Origin: Kitasatospora azatica KCTC 9699 | Lineage (GTDB): Bacteria > Actinomycetota > Actinomycetes > Streptomycetales > Streptomycetaceae | Assembly (NCBI RefSeq): GCF_000744785.1 | Contig: NZ_JQMO01000003.1 | Coordinates: forward strand, 248,001 to 312,000 | Reading direction: 5' to 3' | DNA length: 64,000 bases | Shown: in pieces, positions 41,260 through 50,553 of the stretch | Layout: every line of letters begins with the position of its first letter | How positions within the stretch are numbered: position 1 is the stretch's first letter | Translations under genes and position numbers: made by a program | The notes under the pieces: generated by a model | What the model saw: only the letters and a program-made list of their open reading frames with translations | Databases searched by the model: none | What the model was told of the DNA's origin: nothing

Positions 41260-42443
41260 TGCCGGACGGGTGCCAGCGCAGCTCCTCGACGGGCACCGCC
41301 AGCTCCAGGTCAGGGAAGCGTTCCAGGAGCAGCCCGATGGCGACGGCGCCCTCGAGCCGGGCCAGCGGCGCGCCCAAGCAGTAGTGGATGCCGTGTCCGA
41401 AGGAGACGTGTCGCGCGTCGGGGCGGGTGACGTCCAGTCGCTCCAGGTCCTCGCCGTCGCGTCCGGCCGCGGTCAGGGCGAGCAGGACGATGTCACCGCG
41501 CCGGATCCGGGTGCCGGCCAGCTCCAGGTCCTCGGCGGCATAGCGGTGCGGAGTGAATTCCACCGGGGCGTCGTAGCGCAGGAACTCCTCGACCGCGCCG
41601 GGCAGCAGCGACGGATCGGCGCGCAGCAGGTCGGCCTGGTCGCGGTTCCGCAGCAGCGACAGGCCGGCGTTGGCCAGCAGGTTCACCGTCGTGTCGTGGC
41701 CGGCGACGATCAGCAGCACCGCGGTGCCGAGCAGCTCGGTGTCGGACAGTCGCCCGTCCGCCTCGTCGTGCACCGCGACCAGTGCCGAGAGCAGGTCGTC
41801 GCCCGGCTCGCGGCGCTTGGCGGCGAGCACCTCCCAGCAGCTGGTTGAGCCGCCGCGCGCCCTCCTGCTGCAGATGGAGGGGATTGCCGATGGCCTGCTG
41901 GGACCAGATGCGGAAGTCGGCGCGGTGGCGTTCGGGCACACCGAGCAGCTCCGAGATGACCGCCACCGGCAGCGGGGCGGCGAAGTCCGCCACCAGGTCG
42001 GCCTGCCCGGCCGGTGCCATCGCGTCCAGCAGCTGGGTGGTGATCTCCTCCACCCGCGGGCGCAGCAACTCGGTGCGGCGGGCGGTGAACGCGCCGGCGA
42101 CCAGCTTGCGCAGCCGGGTGTGCTGCGGCGGGTCAGAGGTCAGCATGTTGCCGCCCAGGCCGACACCCGGGCGGTTGCCGGTGAATCCGACCGCGTCCAG
42201 GGCGTCCTGCGCGACCGTGGCGTCCTTCACCAACGCGTGGTGCAGGAACGCCTCGCGGACCGCCTGCTGCCCCACCACCACCCACGCCGGCAAGCCGTTG
42301 AGCAGCCTGGCCCGGTGCACCGGCCCGGCCGCCCGCAGCCGCGTGTACTGCTCGTGGGCGGTAGCCCGGAAGTCGGCATCGATCGTGAATGCCGGCTCCA
42401 CGGTCGCCGCCACATCCGCCACGGCCTGGTCGACTGAAGCCAT
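41207..42443 (-). pseudogene. Cytochrome P450 with a single-base frameshift
   Basis: The N-terminal part (from ATG 42443, after GGGGGAGAG) includes the B-C region RARLLNGLPAW and C-helix HTRLRKLVAGAF. The C-terminal frame has the I-helix AGHDTTVN, ExxR in EEFLRYDA, and heme-binding FGHGIHYCLGAPLARLE. The halves join if one C is removed from CCC at 41833-41835, giving LNQLLEVLAAKRR. Otherwise it is a complete bacterial class I P450 of about 412 residues. Either a recent inactivation or a sequencing error. No ferredoxin neighbour. Confidence 0.88.
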
Positions 42444-42702
42444 CTCTCCCCCATCGAGATCCTCGCCGGCCCGCCCACCCTCCCGTTGGCCTGGGCACAC
42501 CGGCCCCCGATCCCTTCCCGCCCGCCGCGCACCGCATGCCGTGCCACGGCCGGAAGTTCCGGGGCTGAGCCCGCCCACCTCACCAGGGCGGATGGCCGAC
42601 ACCGGGCCCCGCGGCCCGCCCGGTGCCTGACCGGCCCGTGGGGCAATGACACAGTGGTGTCCTGACCCGCAACGGGTGGCGACCGCAGGAGGAAACAGCA
42701 TC

Positions 42703-43215
42703 ATGACGACCCCTCAGCACCCTGTCCCCGCCGGCGAGCGCGCCGACCTGCTGGAGACGCTCGCCAAGCACCGCGGTCTACTGCGCGTCACCGTCCGCGG
42801 CCTCACCGAGGAACAGGCCGCCCAGCGCACCACGGTGAGCGAGCTCTGCCTGGGCGGGCTGATCAAGCACCTGGCGGGGGTCGAGGAGCGGTGGATGCGC
42901 TTCGTGACCGGCGGGGCCAAGGCGATGCGCAGCGAACCGGTGGACTGGGAAAGCGAGTTCCGGATGCTCGACGGCGAGACGCTGGCCGGTCTGCTGGAGC
43001 GCTACGAGCAGGCGGCCCGCAGGACCGACGAGCTGGTGGCGACCCTGCCCGACCTGGACGCCTCGCACCTGCTGCCCGAGGCACCGTGGTTCGAGCCGGG
43101 CACGCGCTGGTCGGCCCGGCGGGTGCTGCTGCACGTCATCACCGAGATCTCCCAGCACGCCGGTCACGCCGACATCATCCGCGAGTCCCTGGACGGCGCG
43201 AAGAGCATGGGGTGA
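42703..43215 (+). CDS. DinB/DUF664 family protein (mycothiol-transferase-like)
   Basis: 170-residue four-helix DinB-fold protein. Possible metal ligands are His in GLIKHLAGVEERW near residue 51 and the pair in ISQHAGHADIIRE near 155. A strong AGGAGG site precedes the ATG. DUF664 members in actinobacteria are thought to be thiol (mycothiol/bacillithiol) S-transferases. A second DinB-fold gene is at 54288 and a related MDMPI gene at 12541. Confidence 0.88.
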   Translation: MTTPQHPVPAGERADLLETLAKHRGLLRVTVRGLTEEQAAQRTTVSELCLGGLIKHLAGVEERWMRFVTGGAKAMRSEPVDWESEFRMLDGETLAGLLERYEQAARRTDELVATLPDLDASHLLPEAPWFEPGTRWSARRVLLHVITEISQHAGHADIIRESLDGAKSMG

Positions 43216-43310
43216 CCGCCCGAGGTTGACGACCAGGACGGGTGGCCCGGCTCGCCCGGCACTACCGTGGAGGGGTGGCGGCAGCAGCCGGCCAGGACAG
43301 GAGGTGTCCG

Positions 43311-43544
43311 ATGGCCGTACCCGGATACGAGCTGGTCTTCACCCGCACCGTCGACGGAACCGAGCACCAGGACATCGTGCAGGTCCACCCCATCGGCACC
43401 AGCGGCCCCGGCGGCCACCCGGTCTTCGCCGACCCCAGCGGGGTCGTCCGCGCCGAGATCAGCGACCGGGGCGAGATCCGGATGCTCGCCACCGGCGGCC
43501 ACCAGGACCTGCAGTCACCCACCGAGGTGCGCCCGCTGCCGTAG
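43311..43544 (+). CDS. Small DUF6296-like protein
   Basis: 77-residue protein beginning MAVPGYELVFTRTVDGTEHQ and containing VVRAEISDRGEIRMLATGG. This resembles DUF6296, a short family seen mainly in Kitasatospora and relatives. GGAGG lies 8 bases before the ATG. No known function, no cysteines or membrane segment. Confidence 0.65.
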   Translation: MAVPGYELVFTRTVDGTEHQDIVQVHPIGTSGPGGHPVFADPSGVVRAEISDRGEIRMLATGGHQDLQSPTEVRPLP

Positions 43545-43706
43545 GCCCGGCGGGCCGTCGCTCACCCGGGCGGCGGCCGACCTGCGTGTCGCGCCCCGTG
43601 GGCGGTCGCCGAGCCGGGAGCGGCCGCAGCGGTCGGCGCGCCGATGGGGCGACGATGTGGAACGTTGGATGTGGGGGTGAAACGTTCCGCTGGGAGAGGA
43701 GAGGCC

Positions 43707-43784
43707 ATGTCATCGAAGCGACGCAGGAAGAAGAAGGGGCGCCGGAAGCACGCCGCCAACCACGGCCGTCGGCCCCAGTGCTGA
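43707..43784 (+). CDS. 25-residue highly basic protein
   Basis: ATG at 43707 is preceded by GAGAGGAGAGG. The product starts MSSKRRRKKKGRRKHAANHG and ends in RRPQC: 12 of 25 residues are Lys or Arg, with two His and a terminal Cys. The strong ribosome binding site and composition suggest a nucleic-acid- or ribosome-binding peptide. Not recognised as a defined family, and below normal gene-calling length. Confidence 0.5.
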   Translation: MSSKRRRKKKGRRKHAANHGRRPQC

Positions 43785-43945
43785 AGACGGCAACCACCGG
43801 GGTGGGCCGGACACGCTGCGGAGTGCCCGGCCGCCGGCCCGCCCCTCCCGACGCCCGTCACGCCCCCTGATGTCGACTGCTGCTGACACCGCCCGACCGG
43901 TGGGTACAAGCTGAGCTGTCCGACTTCCACGCGAGGGGCTCAGCG

Positions 43946-44200
43946 ATGGCCATGCAGGACGAGCTGAAGGCAGAACTACAAGCGGCCGCCGACAGGCTGT
44001 GGCGGCCGCACGTCAAGGTCAGGGCCATCGAGCACACCCGGCTGCGGGTGGACTCCGACGACGGCCCGAGGTGGGCGCTGGACGCGGCCGCCGGGTTCGC
44101 GGCGATCCCCGACTGGCAGGTGCGCGAGGTCCACAGCGAAAGCGGGCAACAGTTCACCCTGCTGCTGACCGTGGAGCGGAGCTCCTCCCCCGCCGGGTGA
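43946..44200 (+). CDS. Hypothetical protein
   Basis: 84-residue protein, not recognised. It is helical at first (QDELKAELQAAADRLW), then strand-rich with no cysteines. Its frame has the host codon bias. Weak Shine-Dalgarno. It ends 8 bases before the convergent mscL gene. Confidence 0.5.
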   Translation: MAMQDELKAELQAAADRLWRPHVKVRAIEHTRLRVDSDDGPRWALDAAAGFAAIPDWQVREVHSESGQQFTLLLTVERSSSPAG

Positions 44201-44208
44201 CTCCAAGG

Positions 44209-44601
44209 TCAGGGGCGGGGCGGCGTGCGCATCAGGTCGCGCATCTCGGTGAGCAGTTCGACCTCGGTCGGCGGGTCCTCGATGGCCGGCAGGCCGGCCT
44301 TGCGGCGGCGGCGATCGGCCATCGCGTTCAGCGGGGCCACGACGAAGAAGTAGAGGGCTGCCGCGATCAGCACGAAGGAGATCAGGGCGTTGATGAAGGC
44401 GCCGTAGCGGAAGACGCTGTGGTTGACCGTGAAGGTCAGCGCGGAGAAGTCCTGCTTGCCGAAGATCGCCGCGATCAGCGGGGTCAGCAGGTCGTTGACC
44501 AGGCTGTTCACCACCGCGACGAAGGCGGCACCCATGACGAACGCGACGGCCAGGTCGAGCACGTTTCCGCGCAGGATGAACTTCTTGAAGCCTTGCAGCA
44601 T
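44209..44601 (-). CDS. mscL: Large-conductance mechanosensitive channel MscL
   Basis: 130-residue MscL. N-terminal helix GFKKFILRGNVLDLAVAF, TM1 constriction with VMGAAFVAVVNSLVNDLLTP, extracellular loop, TM2 ALISFVLIAAALYFFVV, and a cytoplasmic helix. It acts as a homopentameric osmotic safety valve in the membrane. Length and layout are normal. Confidence 0.96.
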   Translation of the reverse strand: MLQGFKKFILRGNVLDLAVAFVMGAAFVAVVNSLVNDLLTPLIAAIFGKQDFSALTFTVNHSVFRYGAFINALISFVLIAAALYFFVVAPLNAMADRRRRKAGLPAIEDPPTEVELLTEMRDLMRTPPRP

Positions 44602-44705
44602 CCCTGCCTCCTCCTCGGGTTGCACGCCTCTCCCCAGCCTTCGGCCCGCGCCGCACCCTGGCCTGTCGGGCAGTCCGAACAGGTGACTGGGGCGATGAGG
44701 CGGCG

Positions 44706-45483
44706 TCAGTCCCGTCGGGTGGTCCCGGGGGTGGTCCTGGGAGTGGTGCGCCCGCGGTCGACCCGGCGCCGCTGTTCGGCTTGGAAAAGGCGCATCAGTT
44801 CCTGGGTGGCCTCGTTCAGTTCGATCGGGGCGTCCTCGTCCGGGTCGACGCCCTGCTCGCGCAGTTGCTGGTCCTGGACCATGACGGGCAGCTCCGGGTC
44901 GTGGTCGGAGCGGCGCGGGCCCTCCGGACCGTCGGGGCCGAAGCGGATCATGCGCTCGACCCGGACGATGCGCAGCCGGCGGTCCGCGAGGGTGACCTCG
45001 TGGGATCGGTCGGCTTCGAGGCGGTCGGCCGCCTTGATGTAGGCGGCTCGCTCGGGAGCCGTCAGCCCGCGCTCGACCTGGTCGACGACGCGCAGGCGTA
45101 CCGAGAGCACGTCCCGGGCGCGGAACGGCGTGGGCAGGTCGACGTAGCTGCCGGGGCGCCACCGGTCGCCAATGTGTTCGGCGATGGTGAATGCGGGCGG
45201 GAGCAGAACTGCTCCGGGGTGGGTACGGGAGGCGCGGAGCGCGTCATTGCGAACGTCTGTCGGAAATGCGCCGGTAGCCGGTACCATCTGGAGGCTGCAG
45301 CTCCCACCCGCCCTCCTCCCGTTCACGGGCGATGCCGAACACGGGGGCGCCGGCTGACAGGATCTCGGGGTACGACTCCCGCGCCGTCCACGCCTCGACA
45401 TCAGCGAGCACCGCTACCGGAGAATCGGGAGCGGACATTCTGATCGTCAGATAACCGGGAACATTCCCATCGAAGTTCACCAT
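44706..45483 (-). pseudogene. DUF5954-like gene split by a frameshift
   Basis: N-terminal frame from ATG 45483 (MVNFDGNVPGYLTIRMSAPD, then AVLADVEAWTARESYPEIL and REREEGGWEL) ends at a stop at 45244. The other frame overlaps it from about 45300 and continues TIAEHIGDRWRPGSYVDLPT, AADRLEADRSHEVTLADRRL and MIRFGPDGPEGPRRSDHDPE to 44706. Together they look like one DUF5954-type protein of about 250 residues. Function unknown in the family. The precise shift lies around 45250-45300. Confidence 0.65.
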
Positions 45484-45568
45484 GAATCCATGATGCAATC
45501 CGCGAACCGCCCTCCGCAGACAAACAGCTGATTTCGCGTCCACTGCGCCCGTCGCGAAGGATCCGGTT

Positions 45569-46267
45569 CTAGTCGCCCGGCGCGACCAGCCCCGTCTCAT
45601 AGGCCAGCACGACCGCCTGGGCCCGGTCGCGCAGGCTGAGCTTGGCGAAGATCCGGGCCACGTGGGTCTTCACGGTGGCCTCACTGAGCGTCAGCTGCGC
45701 GGCCAGTTCGGCGTTGGACAGGCCCCGGCCGAGCAGCGTCAGCACCTCCAGCTCACGGGGTGTCAGCGTGGTCAGGTCGCGGTGGACGGCCCGCGGGTGG
45801 CCGGGGGGCTCGCGGGTCGGCCGCTCGGTGGCGAACCGCTCCACCAGGCGGCGGGTGATCGACGGTGAGAGCAGGGCGTCGCCGGTGTCCACCAGCCGCA
45901 CCGCGGCGGCCAGGTGCGCGGCGGTGACGTCCTTGAGCAGGAAGCCGCTGGCGCCCAGGGCCAGCGCAGCGTAGATGTAGCGGTCCAGGTCGAAGGTGGT
46001 CAGCATCAGCACTCGGCAGTCGGGTTGCCGCGCCAGTACCCGGCGGGCCGCCTCCAGGCCGTCCATCTCGGGCATCCGGATGTCCATCAGCACCACGTCG
46101 GGGCGCAGCCGGGCAGCCAGCGCCACCGCCTCGGCACCGTCGGCCGCCTCGCCGACCACGTCGATGCCGCGCGCGGTCAGGATCATCCGGAAGCCGGTGC
46201 GGATCAGCTCCTGGTCGTCGGCGATCAGGACCCGGGGCGGCGGCTCGGCGGCCGCCGGGGTGGTCAT
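45569..46267 (-). CDS. NarL/FixJ-type response regulator
   Basis: 232-residue regulator. The receiver domain (about 10-125) has the phospho-Asp in VVLMDIRMPEMDG near residue 60 and the conserved Lys in FLLKDVTAAH. The LuxR-type helix-turn-helix at about 160-225 reads TPRELEVLTLLGRGLSNAEL. Its ATG overlaps the kinase stop (ATGA). The likely target is the divergent ABC exporter operon. Confidence 0.95.
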   Translation of the reverse strand: MTTPAAAEPPPRVLIADDQELIRTGFRMILTARGIDVVGEAADGAEAVALAARLRPDVVLMDIRMPEMDGLEAARRVLARQPDCRVLMLTTFDLDRYIYAALALGASGFLLKDVTAAHLAAAVRLVDTGDALLSPSITRRLVERFATERPTREPPGHPRAVHRDLTTLTPRELEVLTLLGRGLSNAELAAQLTLSEATVKTHVARIFAKLSLRDRAQAVVLAYETGLVAPGD

Positions 46268-47085
46268 GCCCCCTCCAGCGGGAGCCGGGCGCGCACCCGG
46301 TAGCCGCCGCCGAGCCGGCGCCGGGCGTCCAGGTCGCCGCCGTAGACGGCGACGCGCTCGCGCAGCCCGAGCAGGCCGCGACCCGTTCCGTCGGCCCTGC
46401 CGCCCGGCGCGGGCGCGCCGCCGCGCAGCACGCTCGGCCCGCTGTTCAGCACCTCCACCCGCAGGTAGCGCTCGCTGTAACGCACCGTCACCTCGGCCTT
46501 CCCCCCGTCGCCGTGCCGCAGCGCATTGGTCAGCGCCTCCTGCACGATCCGATACGCCGTCAGGTCGATCCCGGTCGGCAGCGTGCGCGGCTCCCCCGAG
46601 ATGCGCACCTCCACCGGCAGCCCGGCGAAGGCGATCCGGTCCACCAGCGCGCTGAGTCGGCGCAGGCTCGGCTGCGGCGCGAGGTCGGGCTCCCGGTCGG
46701 TGCCGTCCGCCGCCGGGGCGAGCAGGCCGAGCAGGTGGCGCAGCTCCGTCATCGCGTCCCGGCCCGCGCCCTCCACCGCGCCCAGCGCGGCGGCCGCCGC
46801 CTCGGGCATGCTCTCCAACACCTCACGGGCCGCGCCGGCCTGCACCACCATCAGGCTCACGTTGTGGCTGACGATGTCGTGCAGCTCCTGGGCGATCCGA
46901 GCCCGCTCGGCGTCCACCGCGCCGCGCGCCGCGCTCTCCCGCTCGCGCTCCAGCAGCCAGCCGCGGTCCTCCAGCGCCTTGCGGTGCAACCGCCGCTCAC
47001 GCAGCAACGCCACCCCCAGCCAGCCCGCTGCGACCACCGCCGCCACCAGGGCGACGACCAACCAGCCCCCCGCGTCCCCGTGCAT
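46264..47085 (-). CDS. Two-component sensor histidine kinase (HisKA_3)
   Basis: 273-residue NarL-family kinase. One N-terminal membrane helix (about 8-28) with almost no extracellular part, as in intramembrane-sensing kinases. The phosphoacceptor His is in RARIAQELHDIVSHNVSLM near residue 68. HATPase at about 160-270 has the N-box VQEALTNALRHG and G-box GRGLLGLRERV. ATG 47085 is used. The compact, extracellular-domain-free form and the divergent MacB-like exporter point to envelope or antibiotic sensing. Confidence 0.93.
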   Translation of the reverse strand: MHGDAGGWLVVALVAAVVAAGWLGVALLRERRLHRKALEDRGWLLERERESAARGAVDAERARIAQELHDIVSHNVSLMVVQAGAAREVLESMPEAAAAALGAVEGAGRDAMTELRHLLGLLAPAADGTDREPDLAPQPSLRRLSALVDRIAFAGLPVEVRISGEPRTLPTGIDLTAYRIVQEALTNALRHGDGGKAEVTVRYSERYLRVEVLNSGPSVLRGGAPAPGGRADGTGRGLLGLRERVAVYGGDLDARRRLGGGYRVRARLPLEGA

Positions 47086-47111
47086 TCGGCCACCCTGGCA
47101 GAGCCCGGGGC

Positions 47112-47133
47112 GATCCGCATCATCCGGCGGATC
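47112..47133. promoter_or_regulatory. Inverted repeat in the kinase / ABC exporter divergent promoter
   Basis: GATCCGC (47112-47118) and GCGGATC (47127-47133) flank 8 bases in the 139-bp intergenic region. Good position for response-regulator binding. Confidence 0.45.
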
Positions 47134-47224
47134 CAGCACCGTACATCTCCGGTATGACCCCGGCCGCGGATTGGACCCAGGGGTGGACGCCGGGCCGTAC
47201 CCGCTCCCGGCAGGCTTCGGTGTC

Positions 47225-47941
47225 ATGACGGAACAGGGGCACCAGGGGAACCTGGACAACGTGGTCGTCCGGCTGGACGACGTGCGCAAGGAGTACGGCG
47301 AGACCGCCGCACTGGACGGGGTCTCACTGGAGATCAGGGCCGGCGAGGCGGTGGCCGTGATGGGGCCCTCGGGCTGCGGGAAGTCCACCCTGCTCAACAT
47401 GGTGGCCGGGCTGGACCGGCCCAGCTCGGGCCGGGTGGTGGTGAACGGCGAGGACCTCGGCACGCTGAACGAGACCGGCCTGGCGCTCTTCCGCCGCCGC
47501 CGGATCGGCATGGTCTTCCAGTTCTTCAACCTGATCGACGACCTGCCGGCGCTGGACAACGTGGCGCTGGCCGCCCAGCTCACCGGCAGCTCGGCGAGCC
47601 AGGCCCGCCGGCGGGCGCTGGAGCTGCTGGACGAACTCGGCATCGCCGACCGGCGCTCGGTCTACCCGGCGGCGCTCAGCGGCGGCGAGCGCCAGCGGGT
47701 GGCGGTGGCCCGGGCGCTGATGAACCGTCCGGCGCTGCTGCTGGCCGACGAGCCGACCGGGGCGCTGGACAGCCGCTCCGGCGAGCAGGTGATGGACCTG
47801 CTGATCGACCTCAACCAGATCGGGCAGACCCTGCTGCTGGTGACCCACGACCAGCGCCTGGCCACCCGCTGCGCCAGCCGGCTGATCGAACTCGCCGACG
47901 GCAGGGTGGCCCGCGAGAGCGCCCTGGAGCGGACGGCATGA
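47225..47941 (+). CDS. ABC transporter ATP-binding protein, MacB/LolD-like
   Basis: 238-residue ATPase with Walker A GPSGCGKST near residue 46, Q-loop GMVFQFFNLIDDLPALDN, signature SGGERQR, Walker B LLLADEPTGALD, and His switch VTHDQRLA. The PTGALD and FNL segments are typical of MacB-type ATPases that pair with FtsX-like permeases. ATGA overlap with the permease gene. Confidence 0.95.
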   Translation: MTEQGHQGNLDNVVVRLDDVRKEYGETAALDGVSLEIRAGEAVAVMGPSGCGKSTLLNMVAGLDRPSSGRVVVNGEDLGTLNETGLALFRRRRIGMVFQFFNLIDDLPALDNVALAAQLTGSSASQARRRALELLDELGIADRRSVYPAALSGGERQRVAVARALMNRPALLLADEPTGALDSRSGEQVMDLLIDLNQIGQTLLLVTHDQRLATRCASRLIELADGRVARESALERTA

Positions 47942-50259
47942 GCGCGGTCTGGCGGGCCTCCCGCGCCGCGGTCAAGCGCCGCCGGCTGCAGACCTTGGTG
48001 ATCGGCCTGGTGGTCTTCCTCTCCGCCACCACCCTGGTGGTCGCGCTCGGCCTGCTGGACGCCACCACCGCCCCCTTCGAGCGGGTCTTCAACGGCCGGT
48101 CCGGCGCCCAGCTGACCGCCACCTTCGACCCCGCCAAGGCCACCGGGGCCCAGCTCGCCGAGACCGCCCGCCGGCCGGGCGTGACGGCCGCGGCCGGCCC
48201 GTTCGGCGAGGCCGTGGTGACGCTGACCGACCTGCCGGTGGGCAACCCGAGCCAGCCCTTCACCCTGGTCGGCCGGACCGACCCGGGCGGGCCGGTGGAC
48301 CGGCTGGACGTCTGGGCCGGCCGCTGGGCCACCGCCCCGGGCGAGGTGGTGCTCAACCTGCCGCGCGCCGTCGGCACCCTCCCCGACCTGATCGGCTCCG
48401 CCCGCACCGTCACCGGCCACGGCAAGCTCACCGTGGTCGGCGTGGCCTACAGCGTGACCCAGTCGGCCGACGGCTGGGTGACACCCGATCAGCTGGCCGA
48501 GCTGCATCCCGGCGCCGTCCAGATGCTCTACCGCTTCGCCCACGCCGGGACGGCCGGCGAGGTCGACGCGGGCAAGGCGGTGGTCACCGGCGGGCTGCCG
48601 GCCGGCTCACTGGTCACCGCGCTCTCCTATCTGACGATCGAGCAGCAGATCGCCGCCGGACCGGGGGCGTACGTCCCGCTGCTGGTGACCTTCGGCGTTC
48701 TCGGCCTGATCGTGGCGGTGCTGATCGTCGGCAATGTGATCAGCGGTGCGGTGGTCTCGGGCTTCCGGCACATCGGGGTGCTCAAGGCGCTCGGCTTCAC
48801 CCCGAACCAGGTGGTGGCGGTCTATCTGACGATGCTCTCGGTACCGGCGGTGGTCGGCTGCGTGCTCGGCACGGTGCTGGGCAACCTGGCGGCGCAGCCG
48901 CTGGTGACCCAGACGCTGCGCGGCTTCGGCGGCTCGGAGTACGTGATCAGCCCCTGGGTGGACGTGGTGACGCTGCTCGGCCTGCCCGTGGTGGTGGTGC
49001 TCGCCGCGCTGGTCCCGGCGCTGCGCGCACACCGGCTCTCCGCCGCCCGGGCGATCAGCGCGGGCAGCGCGCCCCGGCCCGGGCGGGCGCTGCGGGTCCA
49101 GCGCCGGCTGGCCGGCAGCCGGCTGCCGCGCTCGGTCAGCCTGGGCCTGGGCCTGCCGTTCGCCCGTCCGGGGCGGACCGCGCTGACCCTGGCGGCGGTG
49201 CTGCTCGGCGCCGCCACCGTCACCCTCACCACCGGGCTGACCAGCACCATGACCAAGTACGGCGACGCGATCGAGGGGTCCGGCCACCGGTCGGTCGAGG
49301 TCTACTCCGGCAAGGCCCGGATGGGCCAGACCGAGCCGCGGCTGAGCAGTACCGACACCGAGGCGATGCTGCGCGGCCTGCCGGGCGCGGTGCACGTGAT
49401 GGCCGACTCCTACGTGGACGCCAACCTGGTCGGCTTCCCGCAGACCGCCACCATCAGCGCGATGCGTGGCGACTCGGCGGTCCTCGGCCCCACGCTGCTC
49501 AAGGGTCGCTGGTTCTCCGGCCCGGGCGAGATCGTCGCCTCCGCCGGCTTCCTGAAGAAGCGCGGGCTCGCCGTCGGCGACCACCTCACGGTGGACCTGG
49601 GCGGCCGGCAGGGCCAGGTGGCCATCGTCGGCACCGCCATGATCGGCGCACCCGACCTGGTCTTCGCCGACTGGCGGGCCGTCCAGGCGATCGCGCCGGA
49701 CGACCAGGCCCTCACCTGGTCGGTGCAGTACGAGGTCCAACTCGCGCCCGGCACCGACTACAACGCGTACATGGCGGCCGTGGCGGCGGCCGACCCGGGG
49801 CTCTACCCGCACGACGCGCGGGCGGTGAACGCCGGCGCCGTGACCGTGATCAGCACCGCGAGCATCCTCACCCTGCTGCTCGGCACGGTCACCGCGCTCG
49901 GCGTCTTCAACACCGTGGTGCTCAACACCCGCGAGCGCCGCCGCGACCTGGGCATGCTCAAGTCGATCGGGATGACGCCGCGTCAGGTGACGGTGATGAT
50001 GGTGACCTCGATGGCCGGGGTGGGCCTGGTCGGCGGACTGCTCGGGACGCCGATCGGGGTCCTCGCCCACCAGCTGATCGTGCCGCTCTCCTTCGGGGTG
50101 GGCGGGGTGCAGCTCCCCGGCTCCATGCTGCACATCTGGTCGCCGCCGCTGCTGGCCGCGCTCGCGCTGGCCGGGATGCTGATCGCGGCCCTGGGCGCGC
50201 TGCTGCCGGCCCGGTCGGCGGCTCGGCTGACCATCGCCGAGGTGCTGCGCAGCGAGTGA
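47938..50259 (+). CDS. FtsX-like ABC permease, MacB-type
   Basis: 773-residue permease with an N-terminal helix (about 20-40), a large extracytoplasmic region, and two FtsX-type three-helix blocks. The first has FRHIGVLKALGFTPNQVV near residue 277 and the second has RRDLGMLKSIGMTPRQVT near 670. Such duplicated permeases in actinobacteria export peptides or respond to cell-wall-active antibiotics by mechanotransmission. Preceded by its ATPase and divergent from a two-component system, which probably induces it. A strong terminator follows. Confidence 0.94.
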   Translation: MSAVWRASRAAVKRRRLQTLVIGLVVFLSATTLVVALGLLDATTAPFERVFNGRSGAQLTATFDPAKATGAQLAETARRPGVTAAAGPFGEAVVTLTDLPVGNPSQPFTLVGRTDPGGPVDRLDVWAGRWATAPGEVVLNLPRAVGTLPDLIGSARTVTGHGKLTVVGVAYSVTQSADGWVTPDQLAELHPGAVQMLYRFAHAGTAGEVDAGKAVVTGGLPAGSLVTALSYLTIEQQIAAGPGAYVPLLVTFGVLGLIVAVLIVGNVISGAVVSGFRHIGVLKALGFTPNQVVAVYLTMLSVPAVVGCVLGTVLGNLAAQPLVTQTLRGFGGSEYVISPWVDVVTLLGLPVVVVLAALVPALRAHRLSAARAISAGSAPRPGRALRVQRRLAGSRLPRSVSLGLGLPFARPGRTALTLAAVLLGAATVTLTTGLTSTMTKYGDAIEGSGHRSVEVYSGKARMGQTEPRLSSTDTEAMLRGLPGAVHVMADSYVDANLVGFPQTATISAMRGDSAVLGPTLLKGRWFSGPGEIVASAGFLKKRGLAVGDHLTVDLGGRQGQVAIVGTAMIGAPDLVFADWRAVQAIAPDDQALTWSVQYEVQLAPGTDYNAYMAAVAAADPGLYPHDARAVNAGAVTVISTASILTLLLGTVTALGVFNTVVLNTRERRRDLGMLKSIGMTPRQVTVMMVTSMAGVGLVGGLLGTPIGVLAHQLIVPLSFGVGGVQLPGSMLHIWSPPLLAALALAGMLIAALGALLPARSAARLTIAEVLRSE

Positions 50260-50261
50260 CC

Positions 50262-50295
50262 GGCGGGTGCCCCGCGCGAGAGCGGGGCGCCCGCC
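50262..50295 (+). terminator. Rho-independent terminator after the ABC exporter operon
   Basis: 14-bp stem (one mismatch) GGCGGGTGCCCCGC / GCGGGGCGCCCGCC with a 6-base loop, followed by TTT, 2 bases after the permease stop. Confidence 0.85.
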
Positions 50296-50553
50296 TTTCG
50301 CGTCCCCGGCCGGCTCCGCAAGCCGTTTGCGTCGGGCGACAGTTCTTTGCGAAGAAACCGGCGCCGCCGCGATGAGCGGTGGGGTGGATCGACCGCGCTG
50401 CCTGGGGGCTATGTCGGCCTTGGCGCTTGCGCTGCTTCCAAGCGTATTTGCATGAGAGAAGACGTTGTTTGCGTGATCTGATAGATCCCTTGCTCTCACA
50501 CGGTGGAAACAATACGCTCCCGCGAAAAGCAGCCGCCCACCCCGAGGGAGACC

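Noticed and set aside
43226..43870. 214-codon ORF overlapping the DUF6296-like and basic small-protein genes
   Set aside because: Arg/Pro-rich shadow frame; the two shorter genes have proper ribosome binding sites and better composition.
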